64,000 bases of DNA from Marinomonas ostreistagni (lineage in GTDB: Bacteria; Pseudomonadota; Gammaproteobacteria; Pseudomonadales; Marinomonadaceae), in assembly GCF_016461785.1 (NCBI RefSeq), contig NZ_JAEMUH010000003.1:186001-250000 (forward strand). The letters are read 5' to 3'. The position numbers and the translations under genes were made by a program. Each line of letters starts with the position of its first letter. Position 1 is the stretch's first letter. Under the pieces are notes generated by a model that saw only the letters and a program-made list of their open reading frames with translations, was not told the origin of the DNA and made no database searches. Positions 54,907 to 63,533 of the stretch are shown here, piece after piece.

Positions 54907-55552
54907 TGTAAAAAATGAAACAGCAACGGTATCAGTCATGAACCAGCTACCTGATGCATCCATTGTGGGTCAATCACCGTTGTTTCACGCTGATTTAGCA
55001 ACCGTCGCTAAGAAAGGCCCAAACACTGGTGGTGTTAGCTTCAAAGAAGAAGCGCTGCTTGGACACATTACACTGCGTATGAATGCTGACAACGCAGAGC
55101 AAATGTCTGTGGTTGAGAAAGTGTTGGGTGTGGCTTTGCCAACCCAACCGCTGACGTCCGTTAGCCAAGGTGATGTGGTAGTACGTTGGATTTCTCCAGA
55201 CGAATGGTTGATCACAGTGCCAGGTCTGCAGGCTTTTGACATCGAAACCGCGTTCCAGCAGAACATGTCTGGCCACTACCAGGTGGTTAACGTGAGTGGT
55301 GGTCAGACACTGGTGACTTTGTCTGGTAAGCATGCAAAAGATGTCATCAAAAAATCTTCGCCGATCGATCTTCACCCAAGTGAATTTCCAGTAGGTAAGG
55401 TTGTCACGTCTGTTTTTGCGAAAAGTTCTGCTGTGATTCGCCGTTCAGGTGAGGAGACGTTTGAGTTAGTGATTCGTCGTAGCTTCTCTGACTACCTATG
55501 GTTATGGATTCAAGATGCTAGCCGTGAATACGGTTTAGTGGTTGAAGCGTAA
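54899..55552 (+). CDS. soxG: sarcosine oxidase, gamma subunit
   Basis: 217 residues, GCV_T-like small fold. SGGQTLVTLSGKHAKDVIKK and the ending FELVIRRSFSDYLWLWIQDA are typical of SoxG. It completes the alpha-beta-gamma-delta complex. It overlaps soxA by eight bases; a small hairpin (CAGCCGA / TCGGCTG, 55570-55596) separates it from purU. Confidence 0.95.
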   Translation: MSDVKNETATVSVMNQLPDASIVGQSPLFHADLATVAKKGPNTGGVSFKEEALLGHITLRMNADNAEQMSVVEKVLGVALPTQPLTSVSQGDVVVRWISPDEWLITVPGLQAFDIETAFQQNMSGHYQVVNVSGGQTLVTLSGKHAKDVIKKSSPIDLHPSEFPVGKVVTSVFAKSSAVIRRSGEETFELVIRRSFSDYLWLWIQDASREYGLVVEA

Positions 55553-55615
55553 TTCCTTCCCTTCCATGCCAGCCGATTCGACATGCGGGTCGGCTGCTTC
55601 TAAAGAGAACATCCT

Positions 55616-56482
55616 ATGAAAGCAACAACAAAACCATGGATCTTTACTGCAAACTGCCCAAGTGTGATTGGTACCGTTGATGTGGTCACTCGTTTCATGG
55701 CGGAAGCTGGGAACTATGTGGAAGAGATTCACTCGTTCGATGATCGCGAAGCGAATCGCTTTTTCATTCGAGTAGAGTTTTTCCCGCAATCAGCGGATTT
55801 TGCTCCAGAAGAGTTTACCGCGGAGTTTTCTGCACGTGCTAAGCAGTTCGAAATGGAATGGGAGTTGACGGCACCGAATCATCGTCCACGCGTAGCGATT
55901 ATGGTGTCTAAATACGACCACTGTCTGAATGACTTATTGTACCGTTACCGTACAGGGCAACTAAACATCGAAGTCCCCGTGATCATTTCCAATCACCCAG
56001 ATCTAGAGTCGTTGGCGCAGTGGCACAACATTCCTTACTACCATTTACCCATTACGGCCGATACCAAGCCTGAACAAGAGGCTAAGGTGCGTGAGCTAAT
56101 CGAAGAATATGATGCTGAGCTAGTGGTGTTAGCTCGTTATATGCAGGTACTTTCATCGGAGATGTGTCAGTACCTAGACGGTCGCGCGATCAATATTCAC
56201 CACTCATTGTTGCCTGGTTTCAAAGGCGCTCGCCCTTATCACCAAGCATGGGAGAAAGGCGTGAAGATGGTGGGTGCTACGGCTCACTATGTAAACGATG
56301 ACCTTGATGAAGGTCCAATCATCGCCCAAGGGATCCAAACAGTGGATCATGCGCATTATCCAGAAGATTTGGTCGCAAAAGGGCAAGATATCGAACGTAT
56401 AACATTGTTTAATGCGATCAAATGCCACGTTGAAAAACGTGTCTTCTTGAATGGCAAGCGAACGGTTGTTTTTGGGCGATAG
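55616..56482 (+). CDS. purU: formyltetrahydrofolate deformylase
   Basis: 288 residues. An N-terminal ACT-like regulatory domain (about 8-90, TANCPSVIGTVDVVTRFM) and a C-terminal formyltransferase-type domain with INIHHSLLPGFKGARPYHQA and GATAHYVNDDLDEGPIIAQ holding the catalytic Asn, His and Asp. It hydrolyses 10-formyl-THF to formate and THF. In the sox operon it would drain the one-carbon units released from sarcosine and regenerate free THF. Confidence 0.96.
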   Translation: MKATTKPWIFTANCPSVIGTVDVVTRFMAEAGNYVEEIHSFDDREANRFFIRVEFFPQSADFAPEEFTAEFSARAKQFEMEWELTAPNHRPRVAIMVSKYDHCLNDLLYRYRTGQLNIEVPVIISNHPDLESLAQWHNIPYYHLPITADTKPEQEAKVRELIEEYDAELVVLARYMQVLSSEMCQYLDGRAINIHHSLLPGFKGARPYHQAWEKGVKMVGATAHYVNDDLDEGPIIAQGIQTVDHAHYPEDLVAKGQDIERITLFNAIKCHVEKRVFLNGKRTVVFGR

Positions 56483-56490
56483 ATACAAAC

Positions 56491-56516
56491 TTGGATAGCG
56501 CTTTGGCGCTATCCAA
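56491..56516 (+). terminator. terminator-like hairpin after purU
   Basis: A perfect 11-bp stem TTGGATAGCGC / GCGCTATCCAA with a TTTG loop starts eight bases after the purU stop. Only a weak pyrimidine tract follows, so termination may be partial. Confidence 0.6.
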
Positions 56517-56593
56517 CTTCTAATTTCCACTCTGCAAACCCTTCCCGTGCTCGCTCATACCAGTTTTGCGACTTGCGAAACTGAATAAGGCGT

Positions 56594-56631
56594 ACAAATA
56601 CTTGTAATTACATCAAAAAATCTGTATTTGT
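56594..56631. repeat. spaced inverted repeat upstream of sdaA
   Basis: ACAAATAC (56594-56601) and GTATTTGT (56624-56631) are perfectly complementary 8-base arms 22 bases apart, in the presumed sdaA promoter. Possible regulator half-sites; no regulator is known. Confidence 0.4.
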
Positions 56632-56648
56632 TTCTTATTGTTAATCTT

Positions 56649-56664
56649 GTTTCCAATTGGAAAC
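56649..56664. promoter_or_regulatory. perfect 16-bp palindrome just before sdaA, candidate operator
   Basis: GTTTCCAATTGGAAAC is its own reverse complement and ends five bases before the GGAGG ribosome site of sdaA. Its size and symmetry suit a dimeric repressor. The cognate regulator is not identifiable from the window. Confidence 0.6.
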
Positions 56665-56678
56665 TTTCTGGAGGCGTT

Positions 56679-58058
56679 ATGTCTATCAGCGTATTTGATC
56701 TTTTTAAAATTGGCATTGGTCCTTCTAGCTCGCATACCGTGGGCCCTATGGCCGCTGCTGCCGATTTTGCCCAAACGTTGTTAGAGCGAAAACTCACGGA
56801 AGGCACCGCTCGCGTATTGGTAGAGCTATATGGCTCATTAAGCGCGACTGGAAAAGGGCATGGCACAGACCATGCCGTCATCATGGGATTGATGGGCGAG
56901 CGACCACACAGCATTAACCCTGACTGTGTGACAGCGCGCATAGAAGCATTAATGAGTAGCCAGCGTTTAGTGTTGGCATCTGAACACAATATTGAGTTCA
57001 TTTGGGAGCGTGACATGCTCCTTTTAGAAGAATCATTACCATATCATCCCAATGCCATGCGTCTAACGGCGTTTGACAGTGCTGGGACTAACCTCTATCA
57101 AAATACCTATTACTCAATTGGTGGTGGTTTTGTCATTGATGAGTCAGAAGCTACCGCCGATGCGACCTTGGTGCCACAGGTCGATGTGCCTTATGACTTC
57201 AATACAGCCGTTGAATTGTTGCAAATGTGTCGGGACAACAAGCTTCGAATCAGTGAACTGATGATGGAGAACGAAAAGGTTTTTCGTTCTGAGCAAGAAG
57301 TGCGTGACGGCCTGATGGATATTTGGGGGGCGATGAAAGACTGCATTGCGAACGGCCTGCATAAAGAAGGCATATTGCCTGGCGGCTTGAATGTCCGCCG
57401 CCGTGCCATGAGCTTGCATAAATCCCTGATCCGTGCCACTCGTCCTAATATTATCAGCTCTACCTTAAGTGCTATGGATTGGGTCAACTTGTACGCTCTA
57501 GCCGTGAACGAAGAGAATGCCGGTGGTGGTCGAATGGTCACAGCGCCAACTAACGGAGCGGCGGGTATCATCCCTGCGGTACTCATGTACTACATGGAGT
57601 TTGTACCAAATCCAACGGAAGAGAATGTGGTTGACTTCTTACTGGCTGCGGCAGCCATTGGTGTACTTTGTAAGAAAAATGCCTCCATCTCAGGGGCAGA
57701 AGTAGGTTGCCAAGGGGAAGTAGGCTCTGCTTGCTCTATGGCAGCGGCAGGGCTTTGCGAAGTCATGGGCGGTACACCGCAACAAGTTGAGAATGCTGCT
57801 GAAATCGGCCTTGAGCATAACCTTGGATTAACCTGTGACCCAGTCGGCGGCTTAGTTCAAGTACCGTGTATCGAGCGTAATGCGATTGCTGCGATGAAAG
57901 CAATCAATGCGACGCAGATGGCGTTGCGTGGCGATGGCGAACACTTTATTTCCCTAGATAAAGTGATTCGTACCATGCGTGATACGGGCAAGGATATGCA
58001 AGATAAATACAAAGAAACCTCACGAGGAGGTTTGGCGGTGAACGCCATCGAGTGCTAA
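56679..58058 (+). CDS. sdaA: L-serine dehydratase, iron-sulfur type II (single chain)
   Basis: 459 residues from the ATG at 56679 (GGAGG upstream, MSISVFDLFKIGIGPSSSHT start). The N-terminal beta domain contains GPSSSHTVGPM. The C-terminal alpha domain has GAEVGCQGEVGSACSMAAAG with Cys344 and Cys352 and LTCDPVGG, the [4Fe-4S] environment. The last residue is Cys459, matching the tail-in-mouth cysteine reported for Legionella L-serine dehydratase. It converts L-serine to pyruvate and ammonia, the last step from sarcosine/glycine via serine. It has its own promoter region with a palindrome. Confidence 0.95.
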   Translation: MSISVFDLFKIGIGPSSSHTVGPMAAAADFAQTLLERKLTEGTARVLVELYGSLSATGKGHGTDHAVIMGLMGERPHSINPDCVTARIEALMSSQRLVLASEHNIEFIWERDMLLLEESLPYHPNAMRLTAFDSAGTNLYQNTYYSIGGGFVIDESEATADATLVPQVDVPYDFNTAVELLQMCRDNKLRISELMMENEKVFRSEQEVRDGLMDIWGAMKDCIANGLHKEGILPGGLNVRRRAMSLHKSLIRATRPNIISSTLSAMDWVNLYALAVNEENAGGGRMVTAPTNGAAGIIPAVLMYYMEFVPNPTEENVVDFLLAAAAIGVLCKKNASISGAEVGCQGEVGSACSMAAAGLCEVMGGTPQQVENAAEIGLEHNLGLTCDPVGGLVQVPCIERNAIAAMKAINATQMALRGDGEHFISLDKVIRTMRDTGKDMQDKYKETSRGGLAVNAIEC

Positions 58059-58075
58059 TCCTCTGACAGGGATTA

Positions 58076-58110
58076 AAAAGCCTTGTAGCACGGTGTGCTA
58101 CAAGGCTTTT
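58076..58110. terminator. strong bidirectional terminator between sdaA and marR-type gene
   Basis: A perfect 16-bp stem AAAAGCCTTGTAGCAC / GTGCTACAAGGCTTTT (58076-58091 with 58095-58110) has a GGT loop. T-runs are present on both strands; genes are convergent. Confidence 0.93.
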
Positions 58111-58141
58111 CTGATTGGGTGCCAGTATAAATTGGTCTGCG

Positions 58142-58609
58142 TTACAAAGACTTATTTGCCAAACGCTCAAGGGCGTCCAACAACCACTCCTTTTCAGAGT
58201 CGTCTTTTAGACACTTGGCCATTTCATTTTCGTAGCAGCTCACGCGTTCAACAGCGTTAGCAAAGAAGCGATTGCCTTCTTCGGTCATAAACAGCGCATA
58301 AGATCGACGATCGTTTACTGCAGGTCGGCGCTCTAGTAGGTTTTTATTTTCCAGCTTATCTACCGCGGCAACCATAGCAGATCGGTCATTGCCTAATGCT
58401 TGAGCAACAGCTGTTTGGGTCAAACCGGGATTACGATCCACAATCGCGAGTACTGCAAACAGTCCAGGGCTGATGCCTAGATCCTCACAAACCTCACCAA
58501 ATTTAGCGAAAAAGTTCATTTGGGCACGACGTAAACGGTAACCTAGAAATTCGCCTAGTACACCAAAATCGATTTCTTGTTCAGACTTTTTGGAGCGGTC
58601 GTCTTGCAT
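58142..58609 (-). CDS. MarR-family transcriptional regulator
   Basis: 155 residues from the ATG at 58609 (AGGA upstream; two earlier in-frame Met codons are less likely). Winged helix: ISPGLFAVLAIVDRNPGLTQ, AVAQALGNDRSAMVAAVDKL, wing NLLERRPAVNDRRSYALFMT. The DRR wing motif is typical. It is encoded next to a TRAP operon and a CoA-transferase/thiolase pair, which suggests it senses an organic or aromatic acid or its CoA ester. The ligand is unknown. Confidence 0.9.
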   Translation of the reverse strand: MQDDRSKKSEQEIDFGVLGEFLGYRLRRAQMNFFAKFGEVCEDLGISPGLFAVLAIVDRNPGLTQTAVAQALGNDRSAMVAAVDKLENKNLLERRPAVNDRRSYALFMTEEGNRFFANAVERVSCYENEMAKCLKDDSEKEWLLDALERLANKSL

Positions 58610-58645
58610 GTGTTGATTTCCTAGCATGAAAAATTTAAGCGCGAC

Positions 58646-58658
58646 ATTGTATAACAAT
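58646..58658. promoter_or_regulatory. candidate MarR autoregulatory site
   Basis: ATTGTATAACAAT has arms ATTGT/ACAAT around a 3-base centre, 37 bases upstream of the marR-type start. A second palindrome, AACAATTGTT, is at 58681-58690. MarR proteins often bind such short symmetric A+T-rich sites in their own promoter. Confidence 0.35.
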
Positions 58659-58774
58659 CTCTCAGGTTGGTGAAACTTATAACAATTGTTGATCTTATCA
58701 ATTTTTGAAAAATCGGGGTCTCATAGACCCCTTAATAAACGCGTTACATAAAGACTCTTAGACTTTCGTTATGG

Positions 58775-60094
58775 TTAGCCGATGGCGTGGACTAGCCATA
58801 ATGTGATACTTGGGAACATAACTAACAAAGCAACACGTACGAAGTCCGATAGTAAAAATGGCACGACCCCTTTGAAACACTCTTTTAGCGGCAGCGACTG
58901 GTCAAAGGACTTAATAATGAAAATGTTCATGCCCACTGGTGGTGTAATCAGACCGACTTCCACTACCACTAGAGCAATGATTCCGAACCAAATCCCCAAG
59001 TCCGCTGTCGGAATGCCAAAATCCATCGCCATAATGATCGGAAAATAAATCGGAATGGTCAGCAGGATCATGGCCAAACTGTCCAAGAAACATCCCATAA
59101 TGAGATAAGTAATCAGCATGATCACCAAAATGGTATAGGCTGAAAGACCAGAGTTGGTCAGTACTTCGACACCGATTTCTGGCAGCTTGGAAAGGGCGAT
59201 AAACACGCTGAATAAGTCGGCCCCTAAGACAATGAAGAAAATCATTGCAGAGGATACGGCAGTACGAATCAAGCTGGCCAGTAACCCTTCCATTCTCATT
59301 TTGCCATGAGTAATGGCTAAGATGGCTGTTAGCACAACACCGACAGAGGCGGCTTCAGTAGGCGTGAAGATACCGAAGTAAATTCCCCCTAATACGATTA
59401 AGAAGATCAAAGTGATGTGCCATACATCACGAGTGGATTGAAGCTTTTGTAGCCAAGTTGTTGCCTCACCACGGGGGCCAGAGTTCGGGTAAAGGCGAAC
59501 ATAAATGGCAATGGTGATCATGTAGCCAGCTGCAGCCAGAAAGCCTGGAATAAACGCTGCAATAAACATTTTTGAAATGTTTTGCTCTGTGAGTACGGCA
59601 AAAATGATGAGAACCATCGAAGGCGGGATCAAGATCCCTAAGGTTCCCCCAGCGGCCAGCGCCCCAGCAGCCAGACTGCCAGAGTAATTAAGGCGGCGCA
59701 TCTCAGGTAACGCCACTTTGCCCATGGTGGAAGCCGTCGCAAGAGAAGACCCACAAATAGCGCCAAACGCGGCACAGCCAGCGACAGCAGCCATAGCAAT
59801 ACCGCCCTTTTGGCGACCCACCCAAGTATTACAGGTGCGGAACAACTCGGTGGTAATACCGGATCGAGTAGCGAGTTCCCCCATTAATAAGAAGAGTGGT
59901 ACAACGGATAAATCATAAGTCGAGAACTTGGCGACGGGAGCTGTGCCGAGGTATTCCAGCAAAGCTGGCAACCCACCAATGACGACATAACCGATGGAGC
60001 CACACACCATCATAGCAAGAGCGATGGGAATTCGAATGCTCATCAGGATTAATAGAATCCCCATCATTAGAAACGCGAGTTGTACATTACTCAT
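58775..60094 (-). CDS. TRAP transporter large permease (DctM)
   Basis: 439 residues with about 12 membrane helices. Family motifs: LMGELATRSGITTELFRTCN, GGIAMAAVAGCAAFGAICGS, GTLGILIPPSMVLIIFAVLT, TPTEAASVGVVLTAI and VEVGLITPPVGMNIFIIKSF. It is the translocating subunit, driven by the sodium or proton gradient. It overlaps the DctQ gene by eight bases. Confidence 0.96.
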   Translation of the reverse strand: MSNVQLAFLMMGILLILMSIRIPIALAMMVCGSIGYVVIGGLPALLEYLGTAPVAKFSTYDLSVVPLFLLMGELATRSGITTELFRTCNTWVGRQKGGIAMAAVAGCAAFGAICGSSLATASTMGKVALPEMRRLNYSGSLAAGALAAGGTLGILIPPSMVLIIFAVLTEQNISKMFIAAFIPGFLAAAGYMITIAIYVRLYPNSGPRGEATTWLQKLQSTRDVWHITLIFLIVLGGIYFGIFTPTEAASVGVVLTAILAITHGKMRMEGLLASLIRTAVSSAMIFFIVLGADLFSVFIALSKLPEIGVEVLTNSGLSAYTILVIMLITYLIMGCFLDSLAMILLTIPIYFPIIMAMDFGIPTADLGIWFGIIALVVVEVGLITPPVGMNIFIIKSFDQSLPLKECFKGVVPFLLSDFVRVALLVMFPSITLWLVHAIG

Positions 60095-60590
60095 TCTGTT
60101 CTCCTACAGGGCTGCACATAAGTCGCTGGAGACCACATAAGGTGCAGACACTAAAACAGATCACTCCGACTACATAGACCCACCACATTGGGAGTTCTAG
60201 GATCATGGTTTGCTCATAGTAGTCTTTGGATTCAAGGCCGCTTAATACCATGCGGTAGGCAAAAGCTGCGCTTACGAACGTAAAAATGAGATGACCTAAT
60301 TGATCTAATAGATGCAGTGTTTTCGGGCGGCAGTGTGCCGTGAACAAATCTACGATGATATGGCCCTTACGCAAATAACATTCAGGTAAGAAAAGGAACA
60401 CGGCCATAGCGAGCCCCACTTCAGTTAGCTCGTAGTCACCTTCTACTGATTGGCCAAAAAAAGTCCTGCCGATGATGCTGGCGACCGTAATGATCGCCAA
60501 GCACAGCATGATAAGACCCCCGAGTAGGGCAAAGCTCATCGAGACACGCTTTAACCCAACTTCAACAACATTCACAATGGATAGCTTCAT
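60087..60590 (-). CDS. TRAP transporter small permease (DctQ)
   Basis: 167 residues with four membrane helices. FFGQSVEGDYELTEVGLAMA and FLPECYLRKGHIIVDLFTAH match the DctQ family pattern around helices 2-3. It associates with DctM and is needed for transport. It lies between dctP (20-base gap) and dctM (overlap). Confidence 0.93.
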   Translation of the reverse strand: MKLSIVNVVEVGLKRVSMSFALLGGLIMLCLAIITVASIIGRTFFGQSVEGDYELTEVGLAMAVFLFLPECYLRKGHIIVDLFTAHCRPKTLHLLDQLGHLIFTFVSAAFAYRMVLSGLESKDYYEQTMILELPMWWVYVVGVICFSVCTLCGLQRLMCSPVGEQNE

Positions 60591-60610
60591 GCTAAATCAC
60601 CGACCAATGG

Positions 60611-61645
60611 TTACATTGACTCGTATTTCTTAATCAAGCTTTCCGCTTTTTTAAGTAAACGTTCCGCTTCATAATCGTCGTCGTTCATGTCTTCAAGCCA
60701 TTCTTCACGAACGGGAGCTAGTTTCGCTTTCCAAGAGTCATATTCCGCTCCTTCGATGTAATCGAAGCTATTGCCTTGTTTCACGGCGTAGGAGCGAGCG
60801 TGCTGTTCATAGTTGTCAAACAGGGTTCCAATATGGCCGGCTAGAGCGACACCAGAATTATCGTCGATGACTTTTTGTAGATCCGCAGGCAGGTCGGCAT
60901 ACACGTCTTTATTCATAGCAAAAATAAAGAACTGAGTATAAAGACCACGATCGCCTTTAATTTCAGTATGGTGTTTAACCAGTTCATAGATCTTAGTGGG
61001 TAAGACTACTTCGTATGGAAGTACGGCGACATCAAGCACGCCTTTTGAAATAGCACTGGCCATTTCTGTTACAGGCATAAAGATGGTGTTGGCTCCGAAT
61101 TCTTTGAAGCCTTCGGACATGATTTTATTTGGCGCACGTACTTTTAAGCCATCTAGGTCAGCGCCAGTTTTGATCGCCTTTTCGCGTGAGTGGAAAGACC
61201 CTGGTGCGTGGGTATGCATAGCGAGTAGATGAACATCTTTCATTTCATCTTGCATCTCAGTTTCAGCGTACTCTTGCAGTGCCATTGAAGTTGCTTTCGC
61301 ATTGCTAGGCATGAAAGGTAGCTCAAATACGGTGGCTTTTGGAAATCTACCTGGTGTGTAACCGCCTACAGTCCAAGTGATGTCTGAAATGCCTTTACGA
61401 ACTTGATCAAACAATTGAGGTGGCTTACCGCCGAGTTGCATAGCTGGGTACAGCTCGATATCAATACGCCCATTTGATTCCGCTTCCACTTTTTCGGCCC
61501 AAGGCTCTAAAAACTTGGAATGCGCCATCGACATAGGCGGCAGCATATGGTGCAGTTTCAGAGTGAACTCAGCTTCTGCCATGGCATTGACAGATAACAC
61601 TGCACCCGCAACCAACGCTAGCCCTTTGCGTCCAAGATATTTCAT
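60611..61645 (-). CDS. TRAP transporter periplasmic solute-binding protein (DctP)
   Basis: 344 residues with signal peptide MKYLGRKGLALVAGAVLSVNAMA. Motifs: LKLHHMLPPMSMAHSKFLEP at the mature start, RIDIELYPAMQLGG, and GLKVRAPNKIMSEGFKEFGA carrying the arginine that binds a carboxylate ligand in TRAP proteins. The start is set by GAGGTGG three bases upstream. It captures an organic acid in the periplasm. First gene of dctPQM, divergent from the CoA-transferase. Confidence 0.95.
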   Translation of the reverse strand: MKYLGRKGLALVAGAVLSVNAMAEAEFTLKLHHMLPPMSMAHSKFLEPWAEKVEAESNGRIDIELYPAMQLGGKPPQLFDQVRKGISDITWTVGGYTPGRFPKATVFELPFMPSNAKATSMALQEYAETEMQDEMKDVHLLAMHTHAPGSFHSREKAIKTGADLDGLKVRAPNKIMSEGFKEFGANTIFMPVTEMASAISKGVLDVAVLPYEVVLPTKIYELVKHHTEIKGDRGLYTQFFIFAMNKDVYADLPADLQKVIDDNSGVALAGHIGTLFDNYEQHARSYAVKQGNSFDYIEGAEYDSWKAKLAPVREEWLEDMNDDDYEAERLLKKAESLIKKYESM

Positions 61646-61863
61646 TTTCCACCTCACATTGTTTTTTTTATACGTGTTTTTATGGTTTTTTAAGTCGATT
61701 CGATCGCTGCGTCGAAGTCGATTTATACATTGTTTGCATAAACTGTTTAGTATTTCAACAATGTTTTAATCAAATTTTTCTTACGCCCATCGGAAAAAAA
61801 GATAATGCGTCCTCTATTTTTAGAATACATAACAATATAAATCAAAACTATTTGTAAAAATAA

Positions 61864-61882
61864 TTGTTGTGTAGTACAACAA
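61864..61882. promoter_or_regulatory. candidate operator between the TRAP operon and the CoA-transferase gene
   Basis: TTGTTGTGTAGTACAACAA has perfect 7-base arms and a 5-base spacer. It lies in the 302-base divergent region, 66 bases before the CoA-transferase start. The nearby MarR-type protein is the natural candidate to bind it. Confidence 0.5.
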
Positions 61883-61947
61883 AAATAAATTCAAACAAAC
61901 ATTTCAACATCGGTCCACCGTAACAACGCTAAAATAGAAGGTGAATT

Positions 61948-63513
61948 ATGAGTAAGGTGATCTCTCTAGAGCAGGCTGCTGGCCTAATTAAAGATGGTGA
62001 CTCAGTTGCTTGGTCAACCATTGGTATGTCTTATTTTGCAGAGGCGGTAGCGAGTCATTTGGAGCAACGTTTTCTTAAAACGGGTCAACCAAAGGACCTT
62101 ACTTTGATTCATGATTGTGGTTGTGGTGATGGCAGAGATGCCGGCATGTCTCATCTTGCCCATGACGGTTTGGTAAAGCGTTTGATATCTGGTCATACCG
62201 GTCAGGCCCCGAAAATGGCAGGCATGATCGTTGAAGATAAAATTGAAGGCTACTTATTACCACAAGGTGTGCTCACCACCATGTGGCGTCAGATCGCGGG
62301 TAACAAGCCTGGTGTGATTACTAAGGTCGGTATGGGAACCTATGTGGATCCATTACTAAGTGGCGGCAAGGTTACCTCTAAAGCGACCGGTGACTTAGTG
62401 AAGCGCATCGAGATCGAAGGTGAAGAGTGGTTGCTGTACAAAAAATTCCCGCTCAATGTTGTCGTGATTCGTGCGACGACGGCTGACGAGCATGGCAATC
62501 TATCTGTTGAAGAAGAAGCTCAGTTGGCGGAAATTCTACCGATGGCGCAAGCGGCTCGTAACCAAGGCGGTATCGTCATCGCTCAGGTGAAATACCTTGT
62601 CGAAGCAAAAACCATCAAACCAAAAGATGTCAAAGTGCCAGGTGTGCTAGTTGACTACGTGACTGTAGCGCCAGCAGAGCAGCACATGCAAACCATTACC
62701 ACTGAGTACAACCCAAGCCTTGCGGGTAATGCCCGTATTCCTCTAAACGTTATCCCTCCTGTGCCATTTGGCGAGCGTAAAATCATTGCTCGTCGTGCGG
62801 CGATGGAGCTGTATGACAATGCCATTGTAAACCTTGGGATTGGCATGCCAGATGGTGTGGCCTCGGTCGCAGCAGAAGAAAACGTAGCGAGCCGTTTTAT
62901 GTTGACGACTGAATTGGGGACTTACGGTGGTATTCCTGCATCAGGTGGTGACTTTGGGGCGGCGTGGAATGCAGAAGCGATTATTGAGCATGAAGCGCAA
63001 TTTGATTTCTACGACGGCGGTGGTTTGGACATTGCCTTCTTAGGTTTGGCGCAGGCGGATCAGAACGGCAACCTGAATGTCAGTAAGTTTGGCCCCAAAG
63101 TCGTTGGTCCCGGTGGTTTTATCAATATCTCGCAAACCGCTAAGAAAGTGGTGTTCTGTGGCACCTTGGTAAATGGCGCTAAGTTGTCTTTTGAAGGTGG
63201 CAAAGTGTCCGTCTTAGAAGAAGGCCGAACCCGTAAGTTTGTTGAGCAGGTGGATCATGTGACCTTTAGTGGTGAGTTTGCTCAAGCGAATAATAAGCCA
63301 GTGTTCTTTATTACCGAGCGATGCGTGCTGGAGTTACGTAAAGAAGGCATGGTGCTGACGGAGATTGCGCCTGGTCTTGATCTTGAGAAAGACGTGTTAA
63401 GCATGATGGATTTCACTCCCGTCATTGCTGAAGACTTAAAAACCATGCCAGAGCAGATCTTCCAGCAGTCTTGGGGAGGTTTAGGCGAATTCATGGCAGG
63501 TTCTGCAAAATAA
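61948..63513 (+). CDS. class I acyl-CoA:carboxylate CoA-transferase (YdiF/propionate CoA-transferase type)
   Basis: 521 residues, both CoA-transferase domains in one chain. Domain 1 starts VISLEQAAGLIKDGDSVAWS; domain 2 contains NLGIGMPDGVASVAAEE and LTTELGTYGGIPASGGDFGA, whose Glu is the expected catalytic residue that forms the glutamyl-CoA thioester. It moves CoA from acetyl- or succinyl-CoA to an imported acid. AAGGTG precedes the ATG. The thiolase gene follows 20 bases later and the TRAP importer is divergent, so it likely activates the imported acid. The acid is unknown. Confidence 0.92.
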   Translation: MSKVISLEQAAGLIKDGDSVAWSTIGMSYFAEAVASHLEQRFLKTGQPKDLTLIHDCGCGDGRDAGMSHLAHDGLVKRLISGHTGQAPKMAGMIVEDKIEGYLLPQGVLTTMWRQIAGNKPGVITKVGMGTYVDPLLSGGKVTSKATGDLVKRIEIEGEEWLLYKKFPLNVVVIRATTADEHGNLSVEEEAQLAEILPMAQAARNQGGIVIAQVKYLVEAKTIKPKDVKVPGVLVDYVTVAPAEQHMQTITTEYNPSLAGNARIPLNVIPPVPFGERKIIARRAAMELYDNAIVNLGIGMPDGVASVAAEENVASRFMLTTELGTYGGIPASGGDFGAAWNAEAIIEHEAQFDFYDGGGLDIAFLGLAQADQNGNLNVSKFGPKVVGPGGFINISQTAKKVVFCGTLVNGAKLSFEGGKVSVLEEGRTRKFVEQVDHVTFSGEFAQANNKPVFFITERCVLELRKEGMVLTEIAPGLDLEKDVLSMMDFTPVIAEDLKTMPEQIFQQSWGGLGEFMAGSAK

Positions 63514-63533
63514 CAACAATAAGGGTGACCTAA

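Noticed and set aside
55570-55596. hairpin between soxG and purU as a terminator
   Set aside because: The stem CAGCCGA/TCGGCTG is short and no T-run follows; purU is best seen as part of the same operon.
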